From assembly GCF_001182825.2 (NCBI RefSeq), contig NZ_LFYO02000003.1:62001-126000 (forward strand): a stretch of 64,000 nt of DNA, read 5' to 3'. The notes beneath the pieces were generated by a model. That model was not told the origin of the DNA and did no database searches. It saw nothing but the letters and a program-made list of their open reading frames with translations. A program made the translations under genes and the position numbers. This DNA is from Streptococcus sp. X13SY08 (lineage in GTDB: Bacteria > Bacillota > Bacilli > Lactobacillales > Streptococcaceae). This document shows, one piece after another, positions 27,228 through 38,200 of this stretch. The first letter of the stretch is position 1. Each line of letters opens with the position of its first letter.

Positions 27228-27712
27228 AAGAATACCGAATCAAGCAAAAATTTTTGTCCTTAAATGGGACCTTTGATATCGCAGATGAATTGGGACTGCC
27301 AGTCTATCATGTAGAAGGTTCATTTTTGAAATGGTTTAAAGAATTTACAGTGACCGATAGTTTAGGAAAAGAAGTTTCATCCATCAAGCATCGATTTTCT
27401 TTTCTCTTGCCTGAGTTTGAAGTGACCATGGCGAGTGGGGAGACCTTTACGTTACTGAAGGAGTTTACTTTTTTTAAGGATAAGTATAGCATCAATAATC
27501 TGGGACTTGAAATCAACGGTGACTGGTGGGATATGAATTTCACTTTGTCGAAAAATGGTCGAACAATCGCACAAATTCATCAAGAATGGTTGCGTTTAGC
27601 CTCTACCTATCAGGGACAAGTCTTGGAAGATGACTATGCAGATTTGGTTGTTACCTTAGTCATCGCTATTGACTATGTCAAGCAGATGGAAGCAGCAGCA
27701 AATAACGGATAA
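27224..27712 (+). CDS. LURP-one-related family protein
   Basis: This 162-residue protein of the LURP-one/YxjI (tubby-like) fold is rich in short beta strands. MKEYRIKQKFLSLNGTFDIAD followed by YHVEGSFLKWFKEFTV is the common N-terminal pattern. Family members are cytosolic and their function is unknown. Its ATG overlaps the stop of the preceding reading frame (ATGA), indicating translational coupling. Confidence 0.78.
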   Translation: MKEYRIKQKFLSLNGTFDIADELGLPVYHVEGSFLKWFKEFTVTDSLGKEVSSIKHRFSFLLPEFEVTMASGETFTLLKEFTFFKDKYSINNLGLEINGDWWDMNFTLSKNGRTIAQIHQEWLRLASTYQGQVLEDDYADLVVTLVIAIDYVKQMEAAANNG

Positions 27713-27722
27713 GGAGAAACAC

Positions 27723-28368
27723 ATGGATAATCGAATGAAATACACTATTGACAGCAATATGCAATTTCCGCTGGTTGAGATTGATTTGGAGGCTGGGGAA
27801 TCTATCTATTTTCTGCAAATCGTATATCATCAGTATCTGTGAATCGCTTGCTGTTTTTATCTTGCTCAATCATCATTTTCAATGGTTGCGCGTAGGGACA
27901 GGGACCTTGATTGTAGCCAGTCTTCTCATTTATATCGGAGTGCGGATGCTGTTTAAAAAAGAGAGAAGATTCAACTTCTATCGCAGTGCTAAAACAGAGA
28001 AAAGGTTATTTGGCAAGGCAAGTGACTCCGATATGGGAAAGGTTAAATCATCCAATTCTGATACAGTTTTTGGTGGTAGTACGTGCTATATTGATACCCC
28101 TTTTACTGATGTCAGTGGTGATACATTCTTTTCTGCTAGTTCTGTTTATTTTACGGCCGATAGCATGTTGGGGGACAAAGCTACTTATTCTGGTGATACC
28201 GTCTTTTCAACTTTAAAACTCTATGTTCCAAAGACTTGGGCTGTTCGCATCACAGGTGATACGGTAATGAGTTCCATCAAGGCCAATCCAAGTGGTGCGC
28301 AGACGGACAAGTTACTAGAGGTAACAGGTGATTTTGTCTTTAGCCGCTTAGAGGTTCATTGTTTATAA
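27723..28368 (+). pseudogene. Chimera of an AIM24-family start and a LiaF-like membrane protein
   Basis: The frame from 27723 reads MDNRMKYTIDSNMQFPLVEI then DLEAGESIYF, which is the opening of a TIGR00266/AIM24-type protein. It is cut at about 27810 and stops at 27842. In the next frame a different protein begins: FCKSYIISICESLAVFILLN, a further hydrophobic helix (GTLIVASLLIYIGVRML), and a LiaF-like C-terminal beta domain (DTVFGGSTCYID, GDFVFSRLEVHC). The latter family helps sense cell-envelope stress. A deletion has evidently removed the rest of the first gene and the start of the second. AAGGAG precedes the first ATG. Confidence 0.72.
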
Positions 28369-28370
28369 GT

Positions 28371-28398
28371 AAAGAAGGAGCAAACATGCTCTTTCTTT
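28371..28398 (+). terminator. Terminator-like hairpin
   Basis: AAAGAAGGAGCA and TGCTCTTTCTTT pair around AACA. The U-tract is part of the stem, so strength is moderate. Confidence 0.6.
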
Positions 28399-28441
28399 AA
28401 GAAAAACAAAAATCTGAACATTCAGACAAAATGTAAAAATC

Positions 28442-29672
28442 ATGAAAAAAGTATTAACCAATAAAATTTACATGACCTTATTTGCAAGCGATATGCTATC
28501 AAACTTTGGCGATGTCCTTTATTATTTGGCACTTATGACTTACATTCTTCAGTTGCCAAATGCTAAGCTGGCTATTGCTATCGTTAGTGTTTCTGAAACC
28601 TTGCCGATATTAACCGGATTTGTCATGGGCTACTTTGCCGATCAGACGACGGATAAAGTTGGGACCATTCTCCAGACTCCTGTATTTCGTGTCCTACTTT
28701 ATTTATTGGTTGGTTTGGTGATGGGTTTTGCGCCTAGTTTGTGGGTTGTCATCATCGTTTCTCTGATGAATTTTCTCTCCGACTTGGCTGGTCAATATGA
28801 AAATGGCCTTTATACGCCATTGAGCTTGCGGATTATCTCCGACGGCGAACGAGAAACCAGTTATTCTTTTCGCCAAGCAGTGAGTTCTTCCTTTGCATTG
28901 GTTTTCAATCGGCTGGTGCGCTTTTGGTCAGTATCATGAGCTATCAAGCTTTAGCTTTTGTCAATGCGGGGATCTTTGCCATCAGTCTGGGCTTTCTCCT
29001 GTTTATCAAGCCGAAGCTTCTCCAGCTTTTGGAGGAACGGCCTATTCAGGTGTCAGGACAAAGAGAACAACCTCTCCTCAAAGATATGTGGCGAAACCTC
29101 AAAACCGCTATTCACGAATGTATCAAGATTCCAGAAATCAAATTTTGCATGGTCGTTGCCCCTGTCGTTAACGGTCTTCTCAATGTGATGTCCATTATCA
29201 TTGCGGTGATGATGACTCAAGATTCACGATTTGTCATTGTCAATCCGACCACGACCTTGGCGGTCATCGGTCTATTTCATCTTGTTGGTGGAATCGTTGG
29301 TAGTATTCTTGCTATGACTTTGTTAAAACGGCCTTCCATCATGACCGTTGTTCGTCTGTTAACACTGTTTGTCTCTGGTCTCTTTTTCTTCTTTTATCAA
29401 CACCATATTTACGGAGTTGGGCTGATGTTACTGATTCTTATGATGATAGCGGCTGTCATCAGTCCAAAGTTGAATGCGCTCATTCTGAATACCTTACCAG
29501 AGGAACAACTGGCCTTGCTTAGTAGTGGAATCGGTACCTATTTTCAATTGGGAACTATCCTTTTGCTTCAGGTTTGATTTTGATTGTACCGATTGATTTG
29601 ATTAGCTTGACGGCTCTTAGCCTGAGTTTTATTTTAGTTTTTTATACATTTATTGTAAATCGCGAACATTGA
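28442..29672 (+). pseudogene. MFS transporter, two one-base frameshifts
   Basis: This major-facilitator exporter resembles the MFS group annotated in streptococci as macrolide-efflux-like. The frame opens MKKVLTNKIYMTLFASDML and is lost at the T4 run 28902-28905, where one added T gives LVFQSAGALLVSIMSYQALA. It is lost again at the T4 run 29561-29564, where one added T gives ASGLILIVPIDLISLTALSL and a natural end at FIVNREH. With both corrected the protein is 410 residues, the usual MFS length, with about twelve helices. Two independent short T-run errors in one gene are as easily explained by sequencing as by mutation. Substrate unknown. Confidence 0.8.
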
Positions 29673-29751
29673 TCAAAAAAATATCCTAAATTAAGGTTAA
29701 AAGTTGTTTACAAATTGGATATAAAATGCTAGACTATTTCAATCAAGGGAA

Positions 29752-29765
29752 TTTCCCGAACAAAA
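29752..29765 (+). promoter_or_regulatory. Possible PurR box upstream of xpt
   Basis: TTTCCCGAACAAAA resembles the PurBox (AWWWCCGAACWWT) recognised by the Gram-positive pur regulator, and purR is itself in this window. It lies just 5' of the riboswitch. Its position relative to the promoter is not typical, so confidence is low. Confidence 0.35.
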
Positions 29766-29771
29766 TAAAAG

Positions 29772-29834
29772 ACTTATTTATGTTGAGAATTGGCTCAGCG
29801 TTTCTACAAGACACCGGAATGTCTAACAATAAGT
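29772..29834 (+). ncRNA. Purine (guanine-type) riboswitch
   Basis: The three-way junction can be drawn. P1 is ACTTATT (29772-29778) with AATAAGT (29828-29834). P2 is TGAG/CTCA with loop AATTGG. The conserved J2/3 is TTTCTAC. P3 is AGACA...TGTCT with the ACCGGAA loop, and J3/1 contains AACAAT. It precedes a terminator and then xpt-pbuX, the classic purine-salvage target. The cytosine in the AC-A-AT joining strand argues for guanine/xanthine-family rather than adenine ligands. Guanine binding should favour the downstream terminator and shut the operon off. Confidence 0.88.
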
Positions 29835-29840
29835 GAGCAT

Positions 29841-29911
29841 GGAGCTTGCTTGTGGTGTATCACCCAAGCTTTTCTTTGGTATTCCAAAGAAAAGCGAGCA
29901 GGCTCTTTTTT
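29841..29911 (+). terminator. Riboswitch-controlled terminator
   Basis: CTTTTCTTTGG and CCAAAGAAAAG (29869-29895) form a strong hairpin, extended by GAGC...GCTC pairing and followed by a T6 run. The 3' side of P1 (AAGTGAGC) is close enough to switch between structures. Confidence 0.75.
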
Positions 29912-29934
29912 GTTTTTGAAAATAAGGAGAACAC

Positions 29935-30516
29935 ATGAAGTTATTAGAAGAACGCATTTTAAAAGATGGAGATATTCTAGGAGAAAAAATTTTAAAAGTA
30001 GACTCCTTTCTCACCCACCAAGTGGATCATAAATTGATGAAGGAAATGGGAAAAGTCTTTGCGGAGACCTATCGCGATGCAGGGATTACTAAGGTAGTCA
30101 CTATTGAGGCATCAGGAATTGCACCAGCAGCTTCTATGGCAGAAGCATTGGATGTACCAATGATTTTTGCGAAAAAGCATAAGAACATTACGATGACAGA
30201 GGGGATTTTGACCGCGGAGGTTTATTCTTTCACTAAGCAGGTTACTTCCACTGTGTCTATTGCTGGAAAATTCCTTAGTTCTGAGGACAAAGTCTTGGTT
30301 ATCGACGACTTTTTGGCCAATGGTCAAGCGGCAAAGGGATTGCTTGACATCATCTCACAAGCAGGAGCTAAAGTGGTTGGTGTTGGTATTGTTATCGAGA
30401 AATCTTTCCAAGATGGACGTAAACTGTTAGAAGAAACCGGCGTCCAAGTGACATCACTTGCACGAATTAAAAACTTTGATCAAGGACAACTACATTTTAT
30501 GGAGGCAGACGCTTGA
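29935..30516 (+). CDS. xpt: Xanthine phosphoribosyltransferase
   Basis: Xpt salvages xanthine to XMP using PRPP. The PRPP-binding loop [17 protein letters not shown] is near residue 125, and [20 protein letters not shown] is also characteristic. The 193-residue length is normal. AAGGAGAACAC precedes the ATG. It overlaps pbuX by one base (TGATG), forming the riboswitch-controlled xpt-pbuX operon. Confidence 0.95.
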   Translation: MKLLEERILKDGDILGEKILKVDSFLTHQVDHKLMKEMGKVFAETYRDAGITKVVTIEASGIAPAASMAEALDVPMIFAKKHKNITMTEGILTAEVYSFTKQVTSTVSIAGKFLSSEDKVLVIDDFLANGQAAKGLLDIISQAGAKVVGVGIVIEKSFQDGRKLLEETGVQVTSLARIKNFDQGQLHFMEADA

Positions 30517-31720
30517 TGCAACATCAAGAACATTCTCACTCACAATCAGCTATTCTAGGTTTACAACACTTGCTCTCAATGTATGCAGGATCTATCTTAG
30601 TGCCAATCATGATTGCCTCTGTTTTGGGCTATTCAGCAACACAATTGACCTACTTGATCTCGTTGGTTTACCAGTTGTTTTGGGCTGTGCTTTCCAATCG
30701 GTTGCGCCACTTTCAATCATTGGTGCGCAACAAGGATCTGGTGCCATGTTTGGTGCCTTGATTGCGTCGGGAATCTACGTCATTTTAGTGGCAGGTATCT
30801 TCTCAAAAATTGCGGGTCTCTTCCCACCAATCGTAACTGGTGCGGTTATCACAACCATCGGTTTGACCTTGATTCCCGTTGCTATGGGTAATATGGGGAA
30901 TAACACCGCTGAGCCAACCCTGCAAAGTTTGATTTTGGCGCTCATCACGATTTTGATTATCCTCTTGGTTCATATGTTTGCCAAAGGGTTTGTTAAATCT
31001 ATTTCAATCCTTATTGGTCTTGTCGCAGGGACTCTTATCGCCGCTTTTATGGGTTTGGTGGATACATCGGTAGTAGCGGATGCACCATGGGTTCACGTAC
31101 CAACGCCATTCTACTTTGGGGCTCCGACTTTTGAATTCACATCTATCCTCATGATGTGTATCATTGCAACGGTTTCTATGGTTGAGTCAACGGGTGTATA
31201 CTTGGCCTTGTCAGATTTGACAGATGACAAGCTGACAGAACAGCGTTTGCGCAATGGTTACCGTTCAGAAGGGATTGCGGTGCTTTTAGGCGGAATTTTC
31301 AACACCTTCCCTTATACAGGATTTTCACAAAATGTCGGTCTGGTCTGCTTGTCTGGTATCAAGACCCGTCGTCCTATCTACTACACAGCAGGATTCTTGG
31401 TCGTTATTGGTCTCTTGCCTAAATTTGGTGCCCTAGCACAAATGATTCCAAGTCCTGTTTTGGGTGGTGCCATGCTGGTTCTTTTTGGAATGGTGGCGCT
31501 ACAGGGAATGCAGATGCTCAATCGTGTGGACTTTGCTGGGAATGAGCACAATTTCATCATCGCAGCAGTTGCCATTGCAGCCGGTGTCGGCTTTAATGGT
31601 ACCAATCTATTTGTTAGTCTACCGACTACGGTCCAAATGTTCTTGACCAATGGAATTGTGATCGCGACGGTCGTTGCCGTTGTACTCAATCTCATCTTGA
31701 ATAGTCGAGATAAGGGATAA
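30516..31720 (+). pseudogene. pbuX: Xanthine permease with a small internal deletion
   Basis: This NCS2-family purine/H+ symporter imports xanthine for Xpt. The N-terminal part (HLLSMYAGSILVPIMIASVL) is normal up to LTYLIS near 30660. The frame then shifts and resumes as GLPVVLGCAFQSVAPLSIIG, so about 20 residues of a helix (usually TDIF...GV) are missing. After that the frame is open to the end, with the NCS2 signature QNVGLVCLSGIKTRRP. The start at 30516 has GGAGG ten bases upstream inside xpt. As written it would yield an 80-residue fragment. Confidence 0.85.
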
Positions 31721-31733
31721 ACATTTATAGTAG

Positions 31734-31760
31734 AAATCAGCCTCTTTGGCTGATTTTTTC
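31734..31760 (+). terminator. pbuX terminator
   Basis: AAATCAGCC and GGCTGATTT pair around TCTTT, ending in a T-run. Confidence 0.85.
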
Positions 31761-31778
31761 GTCTAAAAATCAATATTG

Positions 31779-31787
31779 TGCTATACT
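31779..31787 (+). promoter_or_regulatory. Extended -10 promoter of gltX
   Basis: TGCTATACT (31779-31787) lies about 35 bases before the gltX ATG. Confidence 0.5.
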
Positions 31788-31821
31788 AGAAATGATTGAA
31801 AATAATGACTAGGAGAAAAAC

Positions 31822-33285
31822 ATGTCAGATAAAATTCGCGTGCGTTATGCACCAAGTCCAACAGGGCTTTTACACATCGGAAATGCGCGAACTGCGCTCT
31901 TTAATTACCTGTATGCTCGTCACCATGGCGGTACTTTCTTAATCCGTATTGAGGATACAGACCGTAAACGCCACGTAGAAGACGGTGAGCGTAGCCAGCT
32001 TGAAAACCTACGTTGGTTGGGCATTGACTGGGACGAAAGTCCGGAGACCCATGAAAACTACCGTCAGTCAGAACGTTTGGACCTTTACCAAAAATACATC
32101 GACCAACTCTTGGCAGAAGGCAAAGCCTACAAATCATACGTGACTGAGGAAGAATTGGCGGCTGAGCGAGAACGCCAAGAAGCAGCAGGCGAAACACCTC
32201 GTTACATCAATGAATTCCTCGGGATGTCCGAAGATCAAAAAACTGCTTATATTGCAGAGCGTGAGGCAGCAGGTATCGTTCCGACTGTCCGCCTAGCAGT
32301 TAACGAAGCTGGTATCTATAAATGGACTGACCTGGTCAAAGGTGATATTGAGTTTGAGGGTGGTAACATCGGTGGTGACTGGGTTATCCAGAAAAAAGAT
32401 GGCTACCCAACCTATAGTTTCGCCGTTGTCGTGGATGACCATGATATGCAGATTTCTCACGTTATCCGTGGAGACGACCACATTGCCAATACGCCAAAAC
32501 AACTCATGGTTTATGAAGCACTTGGTTGGGATGCACCAGAATTTGGTCATATGACCCTTATCATCAATTCTGAAACTGGTAAGAAGTTGTCAAAACGTGA
32601 CACCAATACGCTTCAATTCATCGAAGACTACCGTAAAAAAGGCTATTTGCCTGAAGCTGTCTTTAACTTTATTGCCCTCTTGGGTTGGAATCCTGGTGGT
32701 GAAGAGGAGATTTTCTCACGTGAGCAACTCATTGAGCTCTTTGATGAACATCGTCTCAGCAAATCACCAGCAGCCTTTGATCAGAAGAAGTTGGACTGGA
32801 TGAGCAATGACTACATTAAGAATGCTGATTTAGAAACTGTCTTTGAACTCTGTAAACCATTCTTAGAAGAAGCAGGACGTCTGACCGACAAAGCTGAAAA
32901 ATTGGTAGAACTCTACAAGCCACAAATGAAATCAGCAGATGAAATCGTGTCCTTGACAGATCTCTTCTTTTCAGATTTCCCAGAATTGACGGATACTGAA
33001 CGTGAAGTCATGGCTGGTGAAACCGTACCAACGGTACTTGAAGCCTTCAAAGCCAAGTTGGAAGCTATGACAGATGAAGAATTCCAACCGGAAAATATCT
33101 TCCCACAAATCAAAGCTGTTCAAAAAGAAACTGGCATCAAAGGTAAAAATCTCTTCATGCCAATCCGTATTGCTGTTTCAGGCGAAATGCATGGACCAGA
33201 ATTGCCAAATACCATTTATCTTTTAGGTCGTGAGAGATCTATCCAGCATATCGAGGATATGTTATTAACTTTATCTTTAGTATAA
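31822..33285 (+). CDS. gltX: Glutamyl-tRNA synthetase
   Basis: GltX charges tRNA-Glu and, in these bacteria, tRNA-Gln for later amidation. The class I motifs are [14 protein letters not shown] (HIGH) and KLSKR (KMSKS equivalent). The product has 487 residues, close to the family's ~484. AGGAGAAAAAC precedes the ATG. The last few residues (MLLTLSLV) differ slightly from the usual C-terminus but the body is intact. It is transcribed alone between two terminators. Confidence 0.97.
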   Translation: MSDKIRVRYAPSPTGLLHIGNARTALFNYLYARHHGGTFLIRIEDTDRKRHVEDGERSQLENLRWLGIDWDESPETHENYRQSERLDLYQKYIDQLLAEGKAYKSYVTEEELAAERERQEAAGETPRYINEFLGMSEDQKTAYIAEREAAGIVPTVRLAVNEAGIYKWTDLVKGDIEFEGGNIGGDWVIQKKDGYPTYSFAVVVDDHDMQISHVIRGDDHIANTPKQLMVYEALGWDAPEFGHMTLIINSETGKKLSKRDTNTLQFIEDYRKKGYLPEAVFNFIALLGWNPGGEEEIFSREQLIELFDEHRLSKSPAAFDQKKLDWMSNDYIKNADLETVFELCKPFLEEAGRLTDKAEKLVELYKPQMKSADEIVSLTDLFFSDFPELTDTEREVMAGETVPTVLEAFKAKLEAMTDEEFQPENIFPQIKAVQKETGIKGKNLFMPIRIAVSGEMHGPELPNTIYLLGRERSIQHIEDMLLTLSLV

Positions 33286-33291
33286 CTAACT

Positions 33292-33322
33292 AAAAAAGAG
33301 AACCATTTGGTTCTCTTTTTTA
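33292..33322 (+). terminator. gltX terminator
   Basis: AAAAAAGAGAACC and GGTTCTCTTTTTT form a perfect stem around ATTT. Confidence 0.9.
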
Positions 33323-33460
33323 GTTATCAAAATATTTTTTTGTTTTATTTTGCATAAAAATAAAATTATTTAGCAGACAAAACCTTTTGGAATAAGGGGA
33401 AAAGTAAGATTAGTAGGGGAAATTATAAAACCCCATTATTTGTTGCTATAAACAAAAAAC

Positions 33461-33474
33461 AAAAGCGTTTTCAA
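33461..33474 (+). promoter_or_regulatory. cre-like site upstream of the thioredoxin-like gene
   Basis: AAAAGCGTTTTCAA matches the cre core. It lies about 95 bases before the TTG start, in an otherwise AT-rich 240-base intergenic stretch that holds no gene. Confidence 0.45.
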
Positions 33475-33567
33475 GCAAAAAATTCCAAGGCTTACATCTT
33501 TTATTTAATAAAAAAATGTGGTAAAATACGGCAGATTAATAATTGCTATAAGAAAGGAATATGCTAA

Positions 33568-34148
33568 TTGAAAGGATATAGGAATTTAATCATTTTAGTC
33601 GTCGCCCTCATTGCGATTGTAGCCGGGACAGGATATATTTTTTATTCTAGTCATCAAGCTGCAGAAAAAGCGAGTCAGAAAACTACTTCAACTGCTTCTT
33701 CAGAGACAGAAGAATCTCTCCCAGCTGTGATGGGATTGCTTAACAAGAACTTACCAGAGTTCGATGTGACGGATATAAAAGGTCAATCTGTTTCATCCAC
33801 TCAATTTGCCAACAAACCAACTCTGATTGTGGAGTGGGGGAGTTGGTGCCCTCGTTACCAACAAATGCTACCTATCATAGAGGAAATGTATAAGAAGCAT
33901 GGTAATGAAATTGAGTTCGTTCTCATCAATGCGACAGATAATGACCGAGAGACCAAAGAGTCTGCTCAAAAATATGTTAAAGAAGAGGGATACACTTTCC
34001 CTTATTATTTCGATAATGAATTGAGTGCCGCAGCTAAACTACAAGTAGAAGCCGTTCCTTTGTAGATGCAAATGGTACGATTCAGAACATCGAAGTGTCG
34101 GAAGTAGCTAAAGAAGATGTTGAAAAAATGCTTCTCGAGTTACTGTAA
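33568..34148 (+). pseudogene. Membrane-anchored thioredoxin-like protein with a C-terminal frameshift
   Basis: The product has an N-terminal membrane anchor (NLIILVVALIAIVAGTGYIF), a Ser/Thr linker and a TlpA/redoxin domain. In place of the usual CxxC the active-site region reads WGSWCPRYQQM, with a single cysteine. Near 34063 the frame ends prematurely at VEAVPL. In the next frame FVDANGTIQNIEVSEVAKED runs to a stop at 34148. Related proteins read VPTVFFVDANG, so about eight bases are missing there. The TTG at 33568 follows AAAGGA at 9 nt. Such proteins act as thiol-disulfide reductases outside the membrane. This copy may be inactive on two counts. Confidence 0.75.
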
Positions 34149-34192
34149 CAATTAGAGATAATAAAGAAAAAGAATATTCAAAGGAGATCCTT

Positions 34193-35207
34193 ATGGACAA
34201 ATGTTTGCAGAAAGTCGCCGTAGCATCAGTTATCACTCTGTTTTCTACCACTGTTCTATCCTCATTTAATGCTTATCAAGATAATTCCTTGTTATTTGGA
34301 CTTACCATTTATGCTCAAGATCCTCCAGCTGACGAAGATGTTCCAGACGCAAATGAATGGTCTCTCATCAATAATTCCCGAGCACTTTATGCGGAAGCTT
34401 TGGAAATTGTTCAAGATCCAGCATACACCGAAGCTGATAAACCCTATGCTTTACAGCCCCTTGACGAGATTAATTTAGTTGGATTAAAGGCAATCAATAA
34501 AACTCAATCTAGGGAATTGGTCGCTCAAATCGAAGCCTTGTATGCTCAAATAAATAGGATGAGTTCAATGCCTCAACCAGCACCTATTGTGACTGAGGAA
34601 AAGGAAAATGTTCCAGTAGCAACTGCCTACATTGCAGACCCTGAAGTTAAAGCCAATACGCAGACAGTTCTCAACGAAGGAACACCCGGAGAAATCACGT
34701 ATACGGTAACAAATGGTGTCCGCGATCAAGGCACTGAAACAATACCGATGATCCCTAAACGTGTCTCAGTGGGAACAAAAACAGAAGTTGTGACCGAAGC
34801 AATTCCAGCACCCGCAGCTGTCGAAGAATTGGATGCAAATCTTGAAGAAGGCAAACGCGAGTTGAAAACTCCTGCAGTACTTGGTTCAAAAACCACGACC
34901 ACAACCTACACATTGGACAATCGCAACAGGCATTGCCAATGCTAACGAACCAATGGTTGTAGAAACAGCTGGTACCCCAGCGGTTTACCGTGTTGGGTCC
35001 AAGAAGACGGTTCAACCACAACAATCAGTACTTGAGGAGCAGCAAACAGCTAAGTCGGGTGATAAGGTACAAGAATGTTCGACAATGAAAGAGAACAAGA
35101 ATGTCTTACCAAAAACTGGAGAACAAATGTCAATTTTTACAGTGTTTGGTGCTGTCCTTCTAGCAGGTGTGGCTGGAATACTCACGTTCCGTAGGAAAAA
35201 AGAATAA
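34193..35207 (+). pseudogene. LPxTG surface protein with a G5 domain, frameshifted
   Basis: A signal peptide (VAVASVITLFSTTVLSSFNA) leads to an ~85-residue helical region. A G5-type domain follows (TPGEITYTVTNGVRDQGTET...TKTEVVTEAIPAP), of the kind found in streptococcal surface proteins that bind sugars or zinc. At about 34918 the frame is lost (TLDNRNR). The next frame resumes ATGIANANEPMVVETAGTPA and ends in the sortase signal LPKTGEQ, a hydrophobic helix and RRKKE. Restored, the protein has about 338 residues and is covalently anchored to peptidoglycan. AAGGAGAT precedes the ATG. The very large adhesin gene follows at once. Confidence 0.8.
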
Positions 35208-35265
35208 AATATTTTAGAGAAAAACATGCAATCAAAAACAGAGAGGCAAAGCTCGAAAGGTTTAC

Positions 35266-38200
35266 TTGGTCATTATTCAGGACGCCAGTGGTTCTTTTGA
35301 AAAAACTATGCCGAATATTAAAGAGGCATTGAAGAAGGTTACAGAAACAACTAGTGCTAAAGCTTATGATGAAAATAATCCGAAGTTAGTTTTTACAAAT
35401 GATCCTAAGACTACTGACCGTGTCATGATTACCTCCTATGCGGGTATCGATGCGGAGCGTCTATATGACGATGCGGACATTCTTTCTCGAGCTAGTCGCT
35501 TTGTTCCTGATCGTAATTCTCCTTGGGCATATGTTGACATGGATACTATTGCTGTTGGTGATTCTTACACGTATAATGATCCAGAACGCGGTCAAGTAAC
35601 GGATTTCTATCAACCAGAGGAACCAATTTTTAGCTACTACACTCGTACATTTCTTCGTTATGCGGGCAGCACCTCAATGAATATCAAAGGTATGTTTGCT
35701 AAAGGATATTACGATTTTACCAACGCTTCTTTGGAGATAACCGGGACAGATAGTAACTTTAAAACACTACGAGAAACACAGGAACAGTCCAGTGGTCGCT
35801 ATCGTTTTGAATCGAATGGCAATTTGATGTCTTCTACTGATGCTATTAATGCTGAAATTACCAAGATATCAACCGGTGGCGGGACACCGACTGTACCCGC
35901 TATTGACGATGCCATCAAGCAATACGAAGCCATCAAGAATAATGATGGGGGTATGGCAAATAACCGTAAGACTGTTTTCCTTTTGATTACTGACGGAGTG
36001 GCTAACGGATATCGCGACCCAAATAATCCAAGTGACTCAACAGTCTATTTTGACCGAAGTTTCTATCGTACCTATAGTTTGATGAAAGACTGGGGGACAA
36101 ATGGACGTTGGCCAGAAGCAGCGCAAAACTACCTTGCACGTGCAAATGAATTGGCAGATGCAGGAAATAAGTTAAAGGCCGCAGCAGGGGCCAATGGTAA
36201 AGTTGCAGTTGGTTTCTGGGAAGACAAACAGACACTTGAAGCCTTCGACACGCGATATGGCTATATGTACGCCTATGAAAATGCTTTTGGTGATCCGGAT
36301 AGTCGTACGACTATCAAAACTGGTGATCCCCGTTCCGTACGTGAAGTCTTTTCAACGGCTCTGCAATCAGTCGCTTCAGGTGCTGAAACGCTCCCGAATG
36401 GGAAGGACGCGAATTACTACGTTCAGGAATCGGACATTAACGCTTTTGCGGCTAATATCTTACAGTCCCTGACATCCGCCATTACAAAACAAGATGTATT
36501 GGGTAACTTTACCATCACAGATGGTTATAAGGTCAAATCAGTGAGCATCAATGGTAAAAAGATTGTTGACAAGGTAACGAACGAAGCTACGGAAATTCGT
36601 GGGACCGTTACACAGGAAGGAACGAAAGTCACCATCTCTGTGCCAGACACTGTCTTTAAATCTGGAGACAATAAGTTCGATTACGAATTGGAATACAGTG
36701 AAGCATCGCAACAAGCCGACGTAGCTAACGAAATTGAAGTCCCGGCAAACTATGTTCCACAGAAGAAAAACTACACCATTGGTAAGTTAGTAGGTACATT
36801 CCAAGTTAGGACATATACAACTGCTGAAATCGGGAAAAGTGCAGCCTCAACTATTTCTGTAGAAGATTTGCAATATTGTTATCCACGCGCTACCAAAGAT
36901 GTTAAAGATAAAGATATCTCAAACGATACAAATGGTGATGATGGCAAGACTGGTACCATCGCTGAAGATCCATTGTTGAAATCTGCAGATCCAAGTATTA
37001 GTCGTCCGACCTATGCAGCAACACTTTCTGATCAAGGTGAAGCATTTACTTATAAAGTACGCTACAACATGTATAATGGTGCGCTTGCAATGAACAACAA
37101 TGTTATGTTCGTAGATGCATTGAATTATCATGTGGACTATGTGGATGCACACGTTGAGGGTGAAAGTGGTAAAACCCTGCCTGACTTTAAAGTTTCGACG
37201 AAGCAAAGTACAGATGCTGCTGGCAAACCAATCACCATTGTTTATGCGACAGTCCCTCCATTAAAAGGTCCGAATGAGTCGGATACTGTTACCGAAGGAA
37301 ACTATGGTGGTCACAAATTTAAGGTCTATAACCTTGTTATCAATGCTAAAATCAAAGATCAATATTCATTCGAGAATAACCCTGATGAATACAAAAAGAT
37401 GATGACAGACAATGGTGGTCTCGGTTTCTTGAGCCAAGCGAAAATCATTTGGGATGGTGCCACGGCAGATCCTGAGGACACTACAGCAAAATTACGTCGA
37501 TCAAATGCGGTTTACGTCGTTCCACCAGTGAAGACAGATATTAGTAAAAAAGTAACTCAAGACTTAAATGTAGCAGGTACAGACCACCTTGAGTTGCCAA
37601 CTCGCTTGGATGCTTACTATTACCAACTCAATTCCACATGGTCTGGTCTTTTCGATCGCTGCTTGATTGAAGATACTCTGGTACCAGAATTGATGTCCCT
37701 TCATGATGAAAAAAGTGAAGACAAAGTATTGATTAACGGCAAAGAAGCTACTACCTTGGCAAAGTACTTGAAGGAAGAGGTCGTTCAAGTTAACGGTGTT
37801 TCACGAGATCGTGTCTATTTTGAGTTAGATGCGTCGAAATTGAGTCGATTAGAGCTTCGTCAAATTAATACTGAAATTGAGGCGTTGAACAAAGGCAACA
37901 ATGGTCCTGCGATTATCACATTAGGGATTCAAGCGCGTGTCCGTGACAATGCTGTTCTTGCAAAGTATGCGGATGCAAATGGTAAAATTAAAATACCAAA
38001 TACTGCCAATGTCACTTTAAACAATAATTCGCAAACTTCAAATAAAGTAACAGTTAGTCCAAACTCTCCAGCAGCCATCAAATTAATCAATGGAGATGAT
38101 ACTCACATCTTTTCAACTGTTGATGGAAATGAGGCAGGTGTGCCATTCAACTATGATGTGCAAGCCACTCTTCCAAACGTGGCAACGAAGACGGGCATCA

